From positions 29,930,338-29,994,337 of the forward strand of contig NC_091932.1 of assembly GCF_041260155.1 (NCBI RefSeq): a stretch of DNA of 64,000 nt, in the 5' to 3' direction. Shown one piece after another: positions 37,036 to 48,760 of this stretch. Made by a program: the position numbers and the translations under genes. The notes beneath the pieces are model-generated. The model was not told where the DNA came from and ran no database searches. It worked only from the letters and a program-made list of their open reading frames with translations. The stretch's first letter is position 1. Every line of letters begins with the position of its first letter. The stretch comes from Ptychodera flava (Eukaryota; Hemichordata; Enteropneusta; Ptychoderidae).

Positions 37036-37295
37036 GACTGAAAGATTCAGTCGTGTGCGGGCGCTCTGCTCATGCTAATCCATTGACGTAAGCCAATTGG
37101 GGATTTTATCAGTTGGCCAACATCGCTCGAAATGCAGAAACGACGTCATTTTGTTATGATTTCGCAGGCATTCTTATCGTACTACATGTAAGAATTAGTA
37201 CTGATTGACTCTAAATCCCATTTGTATATTTAATCACTTTTAAAATAAGGCATGGCGTGTGCAGGAGCTCTGCCCGACGGTTGAATCTTTCAGTC
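37036..37295. mobile_element. TA-flanked MITE, 260 bp
   Basis: Termini GACTGAAAGATTCA and TGAATCTTTCAGTC-like (ttgaatctttcagtc) are inverted and flanked by TA on each side (37034-37035, 37296-37297). This is the signature of Tc1/mariner-type insertion. Inner parts (gggcgctctgc versus ggagctctgccc) continue the inverted repeat weakly. No ORF. Confidence 0.6.
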
Positions 37296-37299
37296 TATA

Positions 37300-39084
37300 T
37301 CAAAATATATTGTTAAGGTGGCACTGCATGAAACACGGCGATTTCGGTCTAATTTCACACATTCGGACAAGTTTGGTTGTCTTGCTCTTACACTACAGTA
37401 GCAAAGACATCTTGGTCAATAATGTAACTGACTACTATAAACCTCTTTTTTGCATGTAATGTTGACATGTCCACGTGATGTTTGCATTGTTTATTTGTTA
37501 TGCAAATTTGTGCACCAGTAGGAAAATGTTAAATTTTCGCCCCACTTTTGAATGAATTTAACTTCGCTCAGCGTAGGTCAAATTGCTCGAAATTTCAAAA
37601 GTAATTTTATATGTATCCTACACCAAAATGGTATTTTTGTTTGTCGTTAACACGATCAGAGCAAAAATAATCATGCATTTAGTTTCTCTTATCAAGGCCT
37701 TTTCCGCGATTTTTGACAAGTCAATCTTTCGAAAGCTGTCAATCAGCAAGAAGAGCAGATATCGCAAAACAAAAATACACTTTTTCCTTCATAAACTCAA
37801 TTTTAAAATAAAATTTTAATTTTCAATAAGACCCTTCAAGTTTTTGACTTAAATTAAACTGTATGACATAATACCAAATTTAAGTTTTTACCCCCAAAAC
37901 TCACCCACCTCAGTTATTGAATAACATTTTGCCAAGTTATAAAACCTCAGATATTCAGCTTTCTAAAACCCATCTTTTATAAGAAATGTTGCTTTGAAAC
38001 AAGCGTGCTGGTTGCATGCAGTGCCCCGTGTACCTTTATTTTATCCAATATCATACAGAATTTTGAAGCCCGGGTTGAATAATTATATCTGTTTATGACG
38101 CGTCTTACCACACTTGTCGTTTGCAACCGATTCTCACTTCCTTCGCTTGAGTCGAAATTGAATTATTTCATTTTCAGGATACCTACAAACTTTTAATACG
38201 GTGTAATTGGTGGCTAAAGCCACTGAGAAAGTTAGTTTTTTTAACTGGACTGTAGATCGTTTTGATAGAAAGTAGATCCGCACTCACTGCAAATCAAGAA
38301 ACTGCTTGATAAGTGGTTCTTTTTATGCACATCAAGACGATGAGAAATTTATTCTTCTCATTTAATTATGCAAATCAAGAGGTCTGGTAACTATGCAAAT
38401 CAAGAAAAACCATCAAATTGAGTCCATGAAAATATTATTCCACAAGGAACGGAAGTCTATGATGTTTCGATCTTCTCAAAACTATACCTAAAAATGACAT
38501 TTCTCCATAATACAATTATTGAAAAATGCAAATATCTAAATAACTGTACTAATAGAACGTGTTCTCTTTGTGAAATCACCCGTGTAGGAATAATCACAGT
38601 TCTTGATAAGAGGGACTGTTAAATAACTGAAAGTTCACCAAACCCAACTTTAAAGCTGCAGATAGTGCTCATATGACCACACAACTTTAGCCATGTACTG
38701 GAACCATAAGACTAACATGAATAGTTCGAAATGTATATAGTGAATCAAAACTCAAAGCACAAGACTGAAATAAGTTATAATGTATGCGAAGATATGCTAG
38801 AATAGCTCACCATGACGAATCGATTGAAATAACTTTGAAACATGTCATAGCCCATCTCTCTTTTGTTTTCCTCTAATGGAAAATGACCAAATGGATCTTT
38901 TACATATGTAATATGAATTTCGTCCTGTATGAATATGAAGTTTACGCCTGATTGACTAGAATAAACAAATGAAACGACAAAAGGCTTTATTTCCTTCATT
39001 ACCACCATTTAGGTTTTCAATTTCAGTATTCGATGCGAAAAGATAGTTCTCCTGGTGCTTATTCACCCCTACTCCTATTACAGT
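37300..39084. other. no gene seen
   Basis: AT-rich sequence, no domain-bearing frame. Confidence 0.45.
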
Positions 39085-39267
39085 GTAATTTGCTTCTGTT
39101 CTCTTCACATGGAACATCGATCTATCACAAAGTTGGCCATCGAAGGTGAAATGTACATCTGGGACAGATATTTTGATACTATTAATCAAAAGTTTAAGCC
39201 TTTCACTTTCGAGGTGCATATGCGTATCAAAGCATCAGAAAAGATGCATATATCTTGCAAATACAGG
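39085..39267 (+). CDS. possible internal exon, ZP-like end
   Basis: An open frame lies between a good acceptor (ctcctattacag) and a consensus donor (TACAG|GTGAGT). It encodes about 60 residues including FEVHMRIKASEKMHISC, which loosely resembles the F-x-F ... C stretch near the end of zona pellucida domains. No partner exons were found. The opposite strand is also open here. Confidence 0.25.
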
Positions 39268-39409
39268 TGAGTTGTAACAATCCGTGGCATTTTCAGGCCA
39301 ACAACTTTTCATATAGAATTCGAATCACAATTATCCCTACTCGTCCATTCGATGTATATTTGATAAGAATATTAAAACACCTCAACACACAGCGAATCAC
39401 TGGCCTAGA

Positions 39410-39754
39410 TCAAGGAAAGTGTAATGTAATGAATGAAACGATTGCCGTTTCAAAGGGTTCACAGTCTCCGTTCACCAAACGTCCAAAAATATATTCAAAA
39501 GAATGAGCTTGCTGGTGGTGAAGCTGCTCTCGGCGACTGATTTTGTGTTGGTCGTCTTTTAGAGGGTCGTCACCAAAACGGCTCTCCCTGGTTAAACTGC
39601 CCCCTGCTCTTTCGTACATAATCACTGCATCGTCGACAGAAGGTATCACATCATCTGTTAAACGTGCAATCCTGTTGTTACCTCTGGCCAAGACATCTGG
39701 CACTCGAGAATTGAAACCTGGTATGGGAAAAAATATAACAGTATCAGAGGACAT
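39410..39754 (-). CDS. possible exon or short ORF, unknown
   Basis: A 114-residue minus-strand frame from an ATG, with a composition like real protein (IPGFNSRVPDVLARGNNRIA, LTRESRFGDDPLKDDQHKIS). No family was recognised and no matching exons were found. It overlaps a shorter plus-strand frame. Confidence 0.3.
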   Translation of the reverse strand: MSSDTVIFFPIPGFNSRVPDVLARGNNRIARLTDDVIPSVDDAVIMYERAGGSLTRESRFGDDPLKDDQHKISRREQLHHQQAHSFEYIFGRLVNGDCEPFETAIVSFITLHFP

Positions 39755-39923
39755 ATTATTTCGTTTTTCAGCAACTAATGACGTACTTATATTCTTGACC
39801 TAGGACATCCGGGAACTTGCGGTTTGTCACGTCATTTTTGCGTCACGCTGAGGTGAAAACAAATTTTGAAGTGTGGCTTTCTCAATCTTTACATCATCAA
39901 CATTACGTCGATGATAAACACTA

Positions 39924-40161
39924 GGGGACGGTCCATTCCACGTTGGGAGGGGTGGTCAGAAACGACAAAATGAGCAGAAAGTTTGGAAAACAAATTCCAG
40001 ACTTCTCTCTAAAATAAAAAAATATATTCAGAACTTACCGGGTAATAAGACTTCTGCAAAATTCAGAAAAAAATTGTAAATCAATTTTCATTTGAAAAAA
40101 AATAAAATTTGAAATATTCAGACGTAAAAAAATTCAGAATCCTATCGTGACCATTCTGTCC
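39924..40161. mobile_element. MITE, copy 1 (GGGAGGGGTGGTCA termini)
   Basis: Left end ggggacggtccattccacgt then tgggaggggtggtcagaaac. The right end tatcgtgaccattctgtcc is an inverted, decayed form. The AT-rich inside (tttcatttgaaaaaaaataa) matches copy 2 at 41975-42230. Confidence 0.65.
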
Positions 40162-40403
40162 TTTGTCACTTAATTTCTTGCTCGCCGTCCTGTATTGTAA
40201 ATCTCATTTCACCTCATGCAATGCAGGCTTAGCACTACTACATTTGAATTCTTATATGTGTATTACTATGAAGGATGGGACCCCTCCTCACCAAAAGTAG
40301 GGGTCCCACTGCAAATTAGAAGTCCGGGAAGCAAAATATGGGGTTAACGCAATCCCTACGCAAATAGTGAGGTGAAAGTGAAGTCATTCCGCGGTCAAGA
40401 ATA

Positions 40404-40502
40404 TAACGTCATTGTATACGAGTATTTTCGCGGATTAGTACAAATTCGAGCAGTGGGCGAGAATTTCTGCGCTCCGCGAAAATACGAGTATACGATGACG
40501 TT
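40404..40502. repeat. imperfect hairpin
   Basis: Arms aacgtcattgtatacgagta...cgcgga and tccgcgaaaatacgagta...gacgtt pair over about 30 bp with a small internal inversion of the gagtatac motif; the loop is about 40 nt. Confidence 0.6.
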
Positions 40503-41147
40503 AACAGAGAAAAATATCATGGGATTATATGTTTATCACATGAACAGTCTTCTTATGGTATTTTGGAGTTTTGGAGCATTAATCGAGCTTTCTGCAAGGA
40601 ATTATTACACAGGCAGATCGCATAGAAAACAAGATTCACAAATGCGTTTTGAAATAGAGATTTATTGTTCATTTATCAACAGAATAAAGTAAAATATATC
40701 TTTCTGTGGCCAGTTTCATATCCTTGTGGTCATACTGATACGTGCGCTACCCGATCGATCACGAGCTGCCGGTGGTTCACGAAGAGCGGCTATAGTTTTA
40801 TTACTCACGTTACTGTCCATATGTCCTCTACAATGCAACGGTAATTTATAATGTTGTTGCGTCCGGGAGTTTCGTCTATATAGAATGCACGATGGTTTAA
40901 CTTTAGCGCCACGTTTGACTTCCAGAAATTTGTTGGCATGAATTGTTGAAAAACAATAGCAGCAGGTTTGCCATGGATTGATGTGCGCGTGTGACGTAGA
41001 CCAGGGATACGGGGTTTTGATCTGTCATGTCACAAAGGTTGAGATCTGTGCACGTGCCCGTTCATGTGATAACGGTTATTGTGAATTTCGTATGTTTTGG
41101 GAAATCTAAAGGAGAAATACCTAGAAATTGCAAATCAATTAAGGTTC

Positions 41148-41822
41148 CAGTATAAGAAATTGACCATTTTTCGACTCTTTTAATTGAACAATTCTTAACA
41201 AGCTCATAACCCCACCAAATTGTATATTTTCTGAAAGCCTGGATAGCCTATAGGAGAACATTTTGTTAACCACAGTGTCACCACTGTTTACATAACTATC
41301 ATGTGATAGGTAATTTGCATAATCTTTCAAGAATCAGTTTTCCTAATGTTTTGTTTCAATTCAATCTATCTGCCTCAAATTTGCACAAATACAAGCTGTT
41401 ATAACGCTCTTCCAAAGTGTCTCAGATTTTTATACTTTGCTTACTTTTTTTTTTGTAGCACACTCCGAAAGGAAAAAGACTATTAGTGTGTAAGTTTTTT
41501 GTCATAAACAATCTTTTTAGAAGGTTTAAAACAATTCTGAGACACACTTTTAACGATCAGTTTTGATATCTTGTACTCACACAAATTCCAGCCACATATC
41601 TTAATTAAAGGATTGAAACAAAACATTCGGAAAATAGATTTTTTGAAAGATTATGCAAATAAACTGTCATGTGACAGTTATGCAAACAATGTGTGACTGT
41701 GGTAACCAAATATTCTCCTATGTCTAGGCTTTCAGAAAATGTATAATTTGGTGGTGTGAGAGCTTGTTAACTCCAAGAGAATTGTTCAATTAAAAGGGTA
41801 GAATAACGGTCAATTTCTTAAA
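41148..41822. mobile_element. foldback element with about 200-bp inverted arms
   Basis: Left arm (taagaaattgacc, ttaattgaacaattctta, gaaagattatgcaaat-type anchors) recurs inverted at about 41605-41822. Identity is moderate with several small indels. No coding sequence between the arms. Confidence 0.75.
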
Positions 41823-41974
41823 ACGAATCCCAGTTAGTAGAGTTCGCTAAAGTCACAAAGTGCGCGCCCCTGTGAAGCCACTAAAAGCACGGTATATGTC
41901 CCTGACTTGGATCGGACTGCAAGGTAATAAATACGTTTTGGATGGGGATGCTTCAGCTCATGGCCAGATCAAAG

Positions 41975-42230
41975 TGGCCATTACACTTTGGGAGGGGTGG
42001 TCAGAAACGGGAAACAAATTTCAGAGCAGAAAGTTTTGGGGAAAAAATCAGACTTCTCTCCAAAATAAAAAAAATATTCAGAACATAACCAGTAATAAAA
42101 ACTTCTGCAAGATTCAGAAAAAATTGTAAATCTATTTTCATTTGAAAAAAATAAAATTTGAAATTTTCAGACGTAAAAACTTTAAGAATCCGATCGTGAC
42201 CACCCCTCCCAATTTCTAATGGTCTGTCCC
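41975..42230. mobile_element. MITE, copy 2 (GGGAGGGGTGGTCA termini)
   Basis: Same family as 39924-40161 in the same orientation. Here the right end is well preserved (tgaccacccctcccaatttc, taatggtctgtccc), showing that the ends are inverted repeats. Confidence 0.7.
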
Positions 42231-42326
42231 TTATAATATAGGTAAGGATGTGCGAGAACTACGCGCGTGTGGAATTTTTGCTGTTATCATTTACCTGCTT
42301 GTGAATTCAGCAAATAATTCACAAAC

Positions 42327-43313
42327 TTAAGTTAGGTGGCGTACATGGCCAACTTTTCTACGCAATTTGTATGTATTGTCATTGAATGATTTTGACAGCT
42401 CTTTGAAGATATTCACTTTACCTTCTAGTGGGTGCCTGTTCCATGCTGGCACAAAGCGTTGCAACCCAACTTGAGCAACATTACAGGCGATGAAAGATAC
42501 ACAAAACTTCTCGGTTTCGTTGTACATGTTGATGAGCATTCGTCGCTGCATGCTTATCAAGGCCGCCTTAATATCATAATTCGTCCGCTGGTTGACTTCT
42601 GGCCATGCCCTTTCCGCTCGTAGATTTTCTCGCGAACGGGATTGGACATAGGCTGGACAGTCCCGGAAGTTTCGGTAGTCTCGCAACTTGTTTTGAACGA
42701 AGTTCATCAAACAGAACTCTCGACCATGATCGATGCGAAGCATGTCCCAAATACCAAACTCAAGTAGTATTTCACGGTAAACTTTGTAAATTACAATCGG
42801 GTTTTTGATAGGCATTATCACAGATTTAACGATCTTACGGCTGAAGCCATCAATGAATAAGACGTGAGTAACTCCAAATGCAACAAGTTTTTCGTTTTGG
42901 TCTACATGAAGTTTGTGTCCGAAGTACGCTGCATAATACGGCACCGGATTGGTTTGTCTTGCCGTATCGTTTCTTCGTCTTTCGTGAAAATCAGGATGAG
43001 ACCGTCTCAGGCTGTTTCTAAGGCGAACACGTCCGATCTTTAATCCATTAGCATCTAAATATCCCAGCATTGTTTTGACACCATACGTTGGTCCCACTTC
43101 TTGAATTGCGTTAGAAACACGTCGATCAAGTTCGGGACCATTTAAACGCTGAATGTTATGTTTAATGCAATACCTCCGCACACTACGCTCAGATAACCCT
43201 CTAACATTCGGGTAGAGACTTTGCAGGTGGCAACTGATGTATTTGTGACTCTTGCCGTTATCAAGAAATGACTGGATGTAAGCACTGTCAAGCGATAGCT
43301 TTTCTAAATCCAT
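42327..43313 (-). CDS. DDE integrase-like protein (transposon-derived)
   Basis: A single uninterrupted frame encodes 328 residues. Residues about 1-55 resemble a helix-turn-helix DNA-binding region (SLYPNVRGLSERSVRRYC). A retroviral-type integrase core follows, with acidic positions in KLHVDQNEKL (about 135), MLRIDHGREF (about 195) and RSRENLRAERAWPEVNQ (about 230-240). Family knowledge: such genes, with HxDQNEK and RxDHGxEF blocks, are multi-copy in fish, cnidarian and chordate genomes and derive from DNA transposons such as IS3EU- or Ginger-type; the exact superfamily is my guess. No RT, gag, LTR or TIR was found next to it. The intact frame suggests recent activity or domestication. The frame opens a little upstream (VTEAKRILA), so the start may lie in an upstream exon. 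Confidence 0.75.
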   Translation of the reverse strand: MDLEKLSLDSAYIQSFLDNGKSHKYISCHLQSLYPNVRGLSERSVRRYCIKHNIQRLNGPELDRRVSNAIQEVGPTYGVKTMLGYLDANGLKIGRVRLRNSLRRSHPDFHERRRNDTARQTNPVPYYAAYFGHKLHVDQNEKLVAFGVTHVLFIDGFSRKIVKSVIMPIKNPIVIYKVYREILLEFGIWDMLRIDHGREFCLMNFVQNKLRDYRNFRDCPAYVQSRSRENLRAERAWPEVNQRTNYDIKAALISMQRRMLINMYNETEKFCVSFIACNVAQVGLQRFVPAWNRHPLEGKVNIFKELSKSFNDNTYKLRRKVGHVRHLT

Positions 43314-43349
43314 GGCGAGTATCCGCTTTGCTTCTGTGACTTCTAGTTG

Positions 43350-43568
43350 TCAGCTAACGTATAGAAAAAGGGTGCTCAAACAGGAAAATATTGGTGTACT
43401 TTCACTGCATGTATTATGTCCCGTGGGAAATGATTCCCCTGAACCATACCTATCACTTTTTGTTACTTTTAATCCATTTTGTAACATAACGAGAATCCGC
43501 GCTGCGTCTTTCAACAAAATTGTTACATTAATGTCCAGCGGTATTTCTTTGTGTAATTGTGTTGACAT
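43350..43568 (-). CDS. short ORF beside the LTR insertion site
   Basis: A 72-residue minus-strand frame starting MSTQLHKEIPLDINVTILL, with its ATG (43566-43568) lying in the target duplication of the retrotransposon. It lies just upstream of the integrase-like gene on the same strand and could be its leader exon, cut from its promoter by the insertion. No splice pair with matching phase was found. Confidence 0.3.
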   Translation of the reverse strand: MSTQLHKEIPLDINVTILLKDAARILVMLQNGLKVTKSDRYGSGESFPTGHNTCSESTPIFSCLSTLFLYVS

Positions 43569-44137
43569 TGTACGTGCAGAGAAAACGAACAAAAGGTGAA
43601 CTCAGTAGTTAACGTTTAAACAAAATTTATTACGAAAATAAAACTTATTGCTAAGTCAGGGATAGAGTACAAGCTTTAAAAGTGTACAGACTACTTATCT
43701 CAGCTGGGACGGCAAAGCTCCAGTCTCAGAGTTGTAACAGTCAGTCGGATGAATGAACAGTCCTTTGGCTTGCAGGCTTGAAGCTGCACAAAGTCCACAG
43801 TATAAATCCAGCGTTGACAGTGAAGGTCTTGAAAAGTCTTGAGAATGACTACTGCTGGAGTTTAGTAACACACAAGAGACACGATCCCAAAAGTCTGACT
43901 GGAAGCTGTGCACGTCCCTTTTATAAAGGCATATAAGAACAATCTAGAACTTTTATTGACATGCTAATTACTGTTCTAAAATTATCTCCCTTACACAACT
44001 AATCAACTTTCCAGAACATTCCAAACATGACTAATGAATTCAAGGTTGTGAGGTCATCAAGGGCAGTGACCTTGAGAATGTTCTAGACTAATTGAACTCA
44101 GGTCATGATGAGTGTGGGGGAAATGACCTACATAACA
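43569..44137 (-). repeat. 3' LTR (left)
   Basis: 569 bp, TGT...ACA ends. Identical to the right LTR except for three missing single bases (near the start, in the run after gaacaaaa, and in actaa(t)tgaattc). No substitution was seen. Confidence 0.95.
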
Positions 44138-44150
44138 CACCCCCTCTTCA
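44138..44150 (-). other. polypurine tract
   Basis: On the minus strand the purine run gaagagggggtg lies directly before the 3' LTR, where plus-strand DNA synthesis is primed. Confidence 0.65.
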
Positions 44151-44298
44151 AAAAAAGAAAATTTTTCAAAGAAAAATCTTTCTTTTACAAATGTAATCTT
44201 GAAAAGGATTTAAGTACTCAAATTTTGTTTTACTCTAAAGTAAAATTTCTTGAAAGTGAACAACAATAAAATTTCTTGAAAGTGAACAACAATAATTT

Positions 44299-45272
44299 CT
44301 AAATACGAGAGAGACAGTCTGCAATTAAATTGTCTCTGCCTTTGATATGTCTAATGTCAAGATTAAACTCCTGTAACATTAAACTCCATCTTAGCAATCT
44401 CTGATTTTTGCCTTTAAATTTCTGCAGAAAAACAAGAGGGTTGTGATCAATATGAACCACTATTGGCTGATTTGAAGAAGTAACATAAACTTCAAAATGC
44501 TGTAAAGCTAATATCAAAGATAAACACTCTTTTTCAATTGTAGAGTAGTTTCTCTGAGATTTGTTAAATTTGCGTGAAAAATAGCAAACAGGATGATCTA
44601 CACCATGACTATCCTCTTGCAATAAAACAGCACCAGCAGCCGTATCACTAGCATCTACAGCTAATTTGAATGGCAAAGTGAAATCTGGTGCAGACAACAC
44701 TGGGGCACTTTGCAGTATGGCTTTAAGTGTATCAAATGCCTGTTGGCATTGCTCTGACCAAACAAACTTTACTTTCTTTTTAAGTAAGTTAGTCAAAGGC
44801 TCAGTAATTGTGGAGAAATTTGGACAGAATTTTCTGTAGTAACCAGCCATACCGAGAAAGCGCATCAGTTGTCGTTTGCAGTTTGGTATGGGAAAACTTG
44901 AAATGGCACTGATTTTGGCATCAACAGGTTTTACCTCACCCTGTCCTACAGTATGTCCGAGGTAAGTTACCCTAGCCCAACCAAACTCAGATTTGGCAAG
45001 GTTGACAGTCAACATTGCTTTGCTCAGTCTCTCAAAGAACTTCCGCATGAGCTTGATGTGTTCCTCCCAGGTGTCACTATACAGGACTACGTCGTCAACG
45101 TAAGCTGCACACCCGTCTAGCCCGGATATGACGTCGTTGATCATCCGTTGGAACGTTGCCGGAGAGTTCTTCATTCCGAATGGCATCACCTTGTACTGGA
45201 ACAATCCGTCTGGTGTAACAAAGGCGGATATTTCACGAGCACGATCCGTCAGAGGGACTTGCCAAAATCCCT
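44299..45272 (-). pseudogene. pol segment: reverse transcriptase (C part) and RNase H
   Basis: Frame opens near 45270 after a frameshift. The RT catalytic box AAYVDDVVLYSD is at about 45085-45110 and the MPFGMKNSPATFQRM block precedes it. Further on lie TYLGHTVGQGEV, FLGMAGYYRKF and the RNase H part (LAVDASDTAAGAVL, STIEKECLSL, VHIDHNPL), ending DNLIADCLSRI. This is the end of pol; no integrase follows, confirming the unusual order. Confidence 0.9.
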
Positions 45273-46148
45273 TCAGTAGGTCAAATTTGTCACATACTTG
45301 GCTTTTCCCACTCGGTCGATGCAGTCATCAATCCTCGGGATTGGGAAAGTGTCTGTCTTTGTTAAAGTGTTGACCTTCCTAAAGTCCGTGCACATACGAT
45401 AACTGTGATCTGATTTGGGAACAAGTATGCACGGCGAACTCCAGTTACTTTTACTGGGTTCAATAAAGTCATTGTCCAGCAGGTATTTGACTTCTTCCTG
45501 GAGATATTTCGCTTTTGTTGGATTCAGTCTGTATGGATGTTGTTTTACAGGCTTACTGTCCCCAACATCAACGTCGTGATAGATGACGTTCGTCCTCGTT
45601 GGAACATCTTGAAACAGGTGTTTATATTCATGGAGCAGTTCTTTCACCTGTTGTTGTTGTTCTGGCTGGAGGTGTGCCAACTTTGTAGACTCCAGCTTCT
45701 CCAGGATTTCTGAGTTCTGAAGCTTGACCGAGCCCAGCTTTGAGTTTAGAGTATTTTCACTCAAGTCAGTTTCAGTATCACTATCTTCATAATGGCTTGA
45801 ACTGACTGCACTGACAGGCTGAGTTATAGTAGGATTATCCCTATCCAAATATGGCTTAAGCATATTTATGTGACATAGCTGTTTTTGTTTTCGCCTGTCA
45901 GGTGTTATTATGATGTAATTTAAATCACTCAATTTCTTATCAATTAGGTATGGCCCAAAGTAACGAGCATGGAGTGGTTTGCCAGGAATTGGAAGTAGAA
46001 CAAGAACTTTTTGACCTGGTTCAAACTTCCGTTTTGAGGTGCTTTTATCATATTTGGTTTTCATTGACTGCTGAGATGACTCAAGATTTTCTCTGGCTAA
46101 TTCACATGCTTTAGAGAGTTTCGTACGAAAATCTGACACATATTGCAA
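45273..46148 (-). pseudogene. pol segment: integrase tail and reverse transcriptase (N part)
   Basis: Starts with the post-core integrase region (FEPGQKVLVLLPIPGKPLHA, then ARYFGPYLI, a GPY/F-like module). It passes through an acidic linker and enters RT (HPYRLNPTKAKYLQEEVKYL, SSPCILVPKSDHSYRMCTDF). The frame breaks near 45270, just before the next RT block. Confidence 0.85.
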
Positions 46149-46153
46149 AATAT

Positions 46154-46425
46154 TCAGACAATCATCATCGTCTGATAGGAATTTCTCTTTACGAGCTTAA
46201 GTGGGCCACGGACTGTATGTCCAAATACAAGCTCAAATGGGCTAAAACCAAGAGACTCTTGAATTGACTCTCTAACAGCAAAGAGCAGAAAATGAATTCC
46301 TTCATCCCACTGCTTCTCTGTGTCAAAACAGTAGGTCCTAATCATGTTTTTCAAAGTTTGATGAAATCGCTCAGAGCACCCTGGCTTTCTGGATGATAGG
46401 CGGATGACCTGTACTGTTTAATGCC
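46154..46425 (-). pseudogene. pol segment: end of integrase core
   Basis: Contains the core end (GFSPFELVFGHTVRGPLKLV). Frame changes lie near 46436, near 46365 (at the expected catalytic glutamate) and near 46195. The third catalytic residue is therefore not in one frame with the first two. Confidence 0.8.
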
Positions 46426-47426
46426 TAGCTGATCCATACTTGTTGAAAAATACCAGACATAAAGTTGGAGCCTTGATCGGACTGGACACATTTAGGGAGG
46501 CCAAATAAAGTGAAAAATTTGACTAAAGCTTTCACTATAGTCTTTGTCTTTATATTTCTCAGTGGTATGGCTTCTGGGAACCGAGTTGATGTACACATTA
46601 TTGTCAGCATGTACTCATTTCCTGATCTTGTTTTTGGTAGGGGCCCAACACAGTCTATTAGTATCCTACTAAATGGTTCTTGAAATGCAGGAATTGGCTG
46701 TAAAGGGGCCTTTGGAATGGTCTGATTTGGCTTTCCTACCATTTGACATGTGTGACAAGTTTTACAGAAATGTGCTACATCCTGCCTGAGATTAGGCCAA
46801 TAAAAGTGACTGAGAATTTTATGATAAGTTTTCCTGACTCCTAAGTGACCAGCCCAGGGAGTTTCATGGGCCAGGCGCAATATTTCAGCACGGTAGGGCT
46901 TTGGAACCACAATTTGATGTTTTATAGCCCAATCGTCATCAACCAAAACATCTGGAGGTCTCCATTTACGCATGAGAATACCAGACTTTGTATAATAGGA
47001 AACAGAGCTATCTGAAGTTTTACCTTCATCATCTACCCTGTCAAACAAAGACAAAATATCTGGGTCTTTGTGTTGTTCTGCAATGAGATTTGATCTAGAA
47101 AATGTCTGACTTTGGTCAGCAGAAGTTTTACTGGAAGTTTCAAATCCACGAGGGATAACGGAATGATCCGTGTCAAACACCTGACTGAGAAAGGTGTCAT
47201 TTAAGTCAACATCTGTGACATTATTTTTGAGAGTATTTTGATTCTCGGAAGTTTTCTTTGACATGGCTCGAGTAATGGCACATGATGGGAAAAGGCCGGG
47301 AATGTCTTCCTCTATTGGCTCTGGATTTTGATCTAAACTAGGATTATCAGTCACAAGTGGATTAGTAATGACCTTGTCCCCAGCAAGGTCGTTTCCAAGA
47401 AGAAGGTGAATCCCTTCAAAAGGCAA
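46425..47426 (-). pseudogene. pol segment: protease end and integrase N part
   Basis: After a linker, an H2C2 zinc-binding module (HETPWAGHLGVRKTYH ... CKTCHTC) is followed by two core catalytic aspartates (RILIDCVGPL and CVQSDQGSNF). The frame begins where the gag-protease frame drifts off near 47425. Confidence 0.9.
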
Positions 47427-48760
47427 AAAGGCCTAATACCTAAAGCCACAGGTCCAGAAACAAAGTCCGAAGACAAATAGACATTATGGAGAGGAACAGG
47501 AATGTAGTCATTACAATCTACCCCCTTAATAAGAACTTTAGAACCTGAAAATGACTTTTCAGAAAACGGCAGGGTATCTGCCAACAAAAGAGACTGGGAA
47601 GCCCCGGTATCTCTTAAAATTTTGACAGGGGTAGCGGAAGAGAAATCACTAGAAAGTGATATAAAACCATTATGAATAAATGGTTCGAAAATACCCATAA
47701 TGCTATCTTGAGAAGAATTGACCTTGACCTCATTAATTGGGGATAAGAGGGGTTTAACCTCAGAAAATGTGTTGCACACATTATTAGACTCTAATTGAGT
47801 TGATGAAGAAATAAAGCCGGTGGGCTTAGATCCACTTTGACCACTTTGACCTTCACGTTTTCTTTTCAATTTGAAACAATCTGACATTAAATGGCCGTCT
47901 TTCTTGCAATAATTACAAGAAAGTGTACCGAACTGTTTGTCAGAAGGAGATTGAGACTTGGGATCTGATGATGTAGAATTGTTACTTGGATTTTGTGAAC
48001 TGTTGTCATTTGATTTTCTACTGTCCTTTGAGAAATTCTTGGATGAAAAGGAGGAGTTAAATTTACCTGCATTGTTTCTGTAGGAAAAGGACTGGGATGG
48101 TTTGCTGAGAAATGAAGATTTGTGAGTCAATGAGTAATCATCGGCCAAACGTGCAGCAACCTCCAATGTATCTGCCTTTTGTTCATTGATAAATGTCTTG
48201 ATGTCACTCCGGATGCACCTTTTAAATTCCTCAATCAAAACAAGCTGTCGTAATTTGTCATAATTCTGACTGACCTTTTCCGAAGAACACCAACGATCAA
48301 ACAGTTTGTTCTTTGTTCGAGCAAATTCAACATAAGTTTGATCCTTCACCTTCTCACAATCCCTAAATTTCTGACGGTAAGCTTCAGGCACCAACTCATA
48401 GCCCTTGAGAATTAATTCCTTCACAGAATCATAATCTGAAGCCTGCTCTACTGACAACTGAATGTAAATTTCTCTGGCTTTACCCACCAAAGCACTCTGC
48501 AAAAGCATAGACCAGGACTCCTTAGGCCAATTCAGACTCTGAGCAATTTTCTCAAAATGGAGGAAATATTTATCAACATCCTTTTCTTGGAAAGGGGGAA
48601 CTAACCTGAAATGCTTAGTGATGTCAAACTTGTCTGAAGGGAAGAATTTTCCTGACTGTCCAAGCTCTAAACGTCTCATTTCTAACTGTAGTCGATGTTC
48701 TTCCAATTCTCTCTCCTTTTCTCTCTGTCTTTCTTCCATTTGTAATTCTTTGTCTTTCAT
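47351..48760 (-). pseudogene. gag (main part) and protease
   Basis: A charged coiled-coil start (EERQREKERELEEHRLQLEM) leads into a SCAN/capsid-like region (FLHFEKIAQSLNWPKESWSM, YRQKFRDCEKVKDQTYVEFA). A low-complexity Ser/Asn stretch and one zinc knuckle (CNYCKKDGHLMSDC) follow. The aspartic protease site ILRDTGASQSLL lies near 47595-47620. Confidence 0.9.

Noticed and set aside
48755..48760. Programmed frameshift or ATGA restart in gag
   Set aside because: The same one-base losses occur at five further places in pol, so a special mechanism here is not needed.
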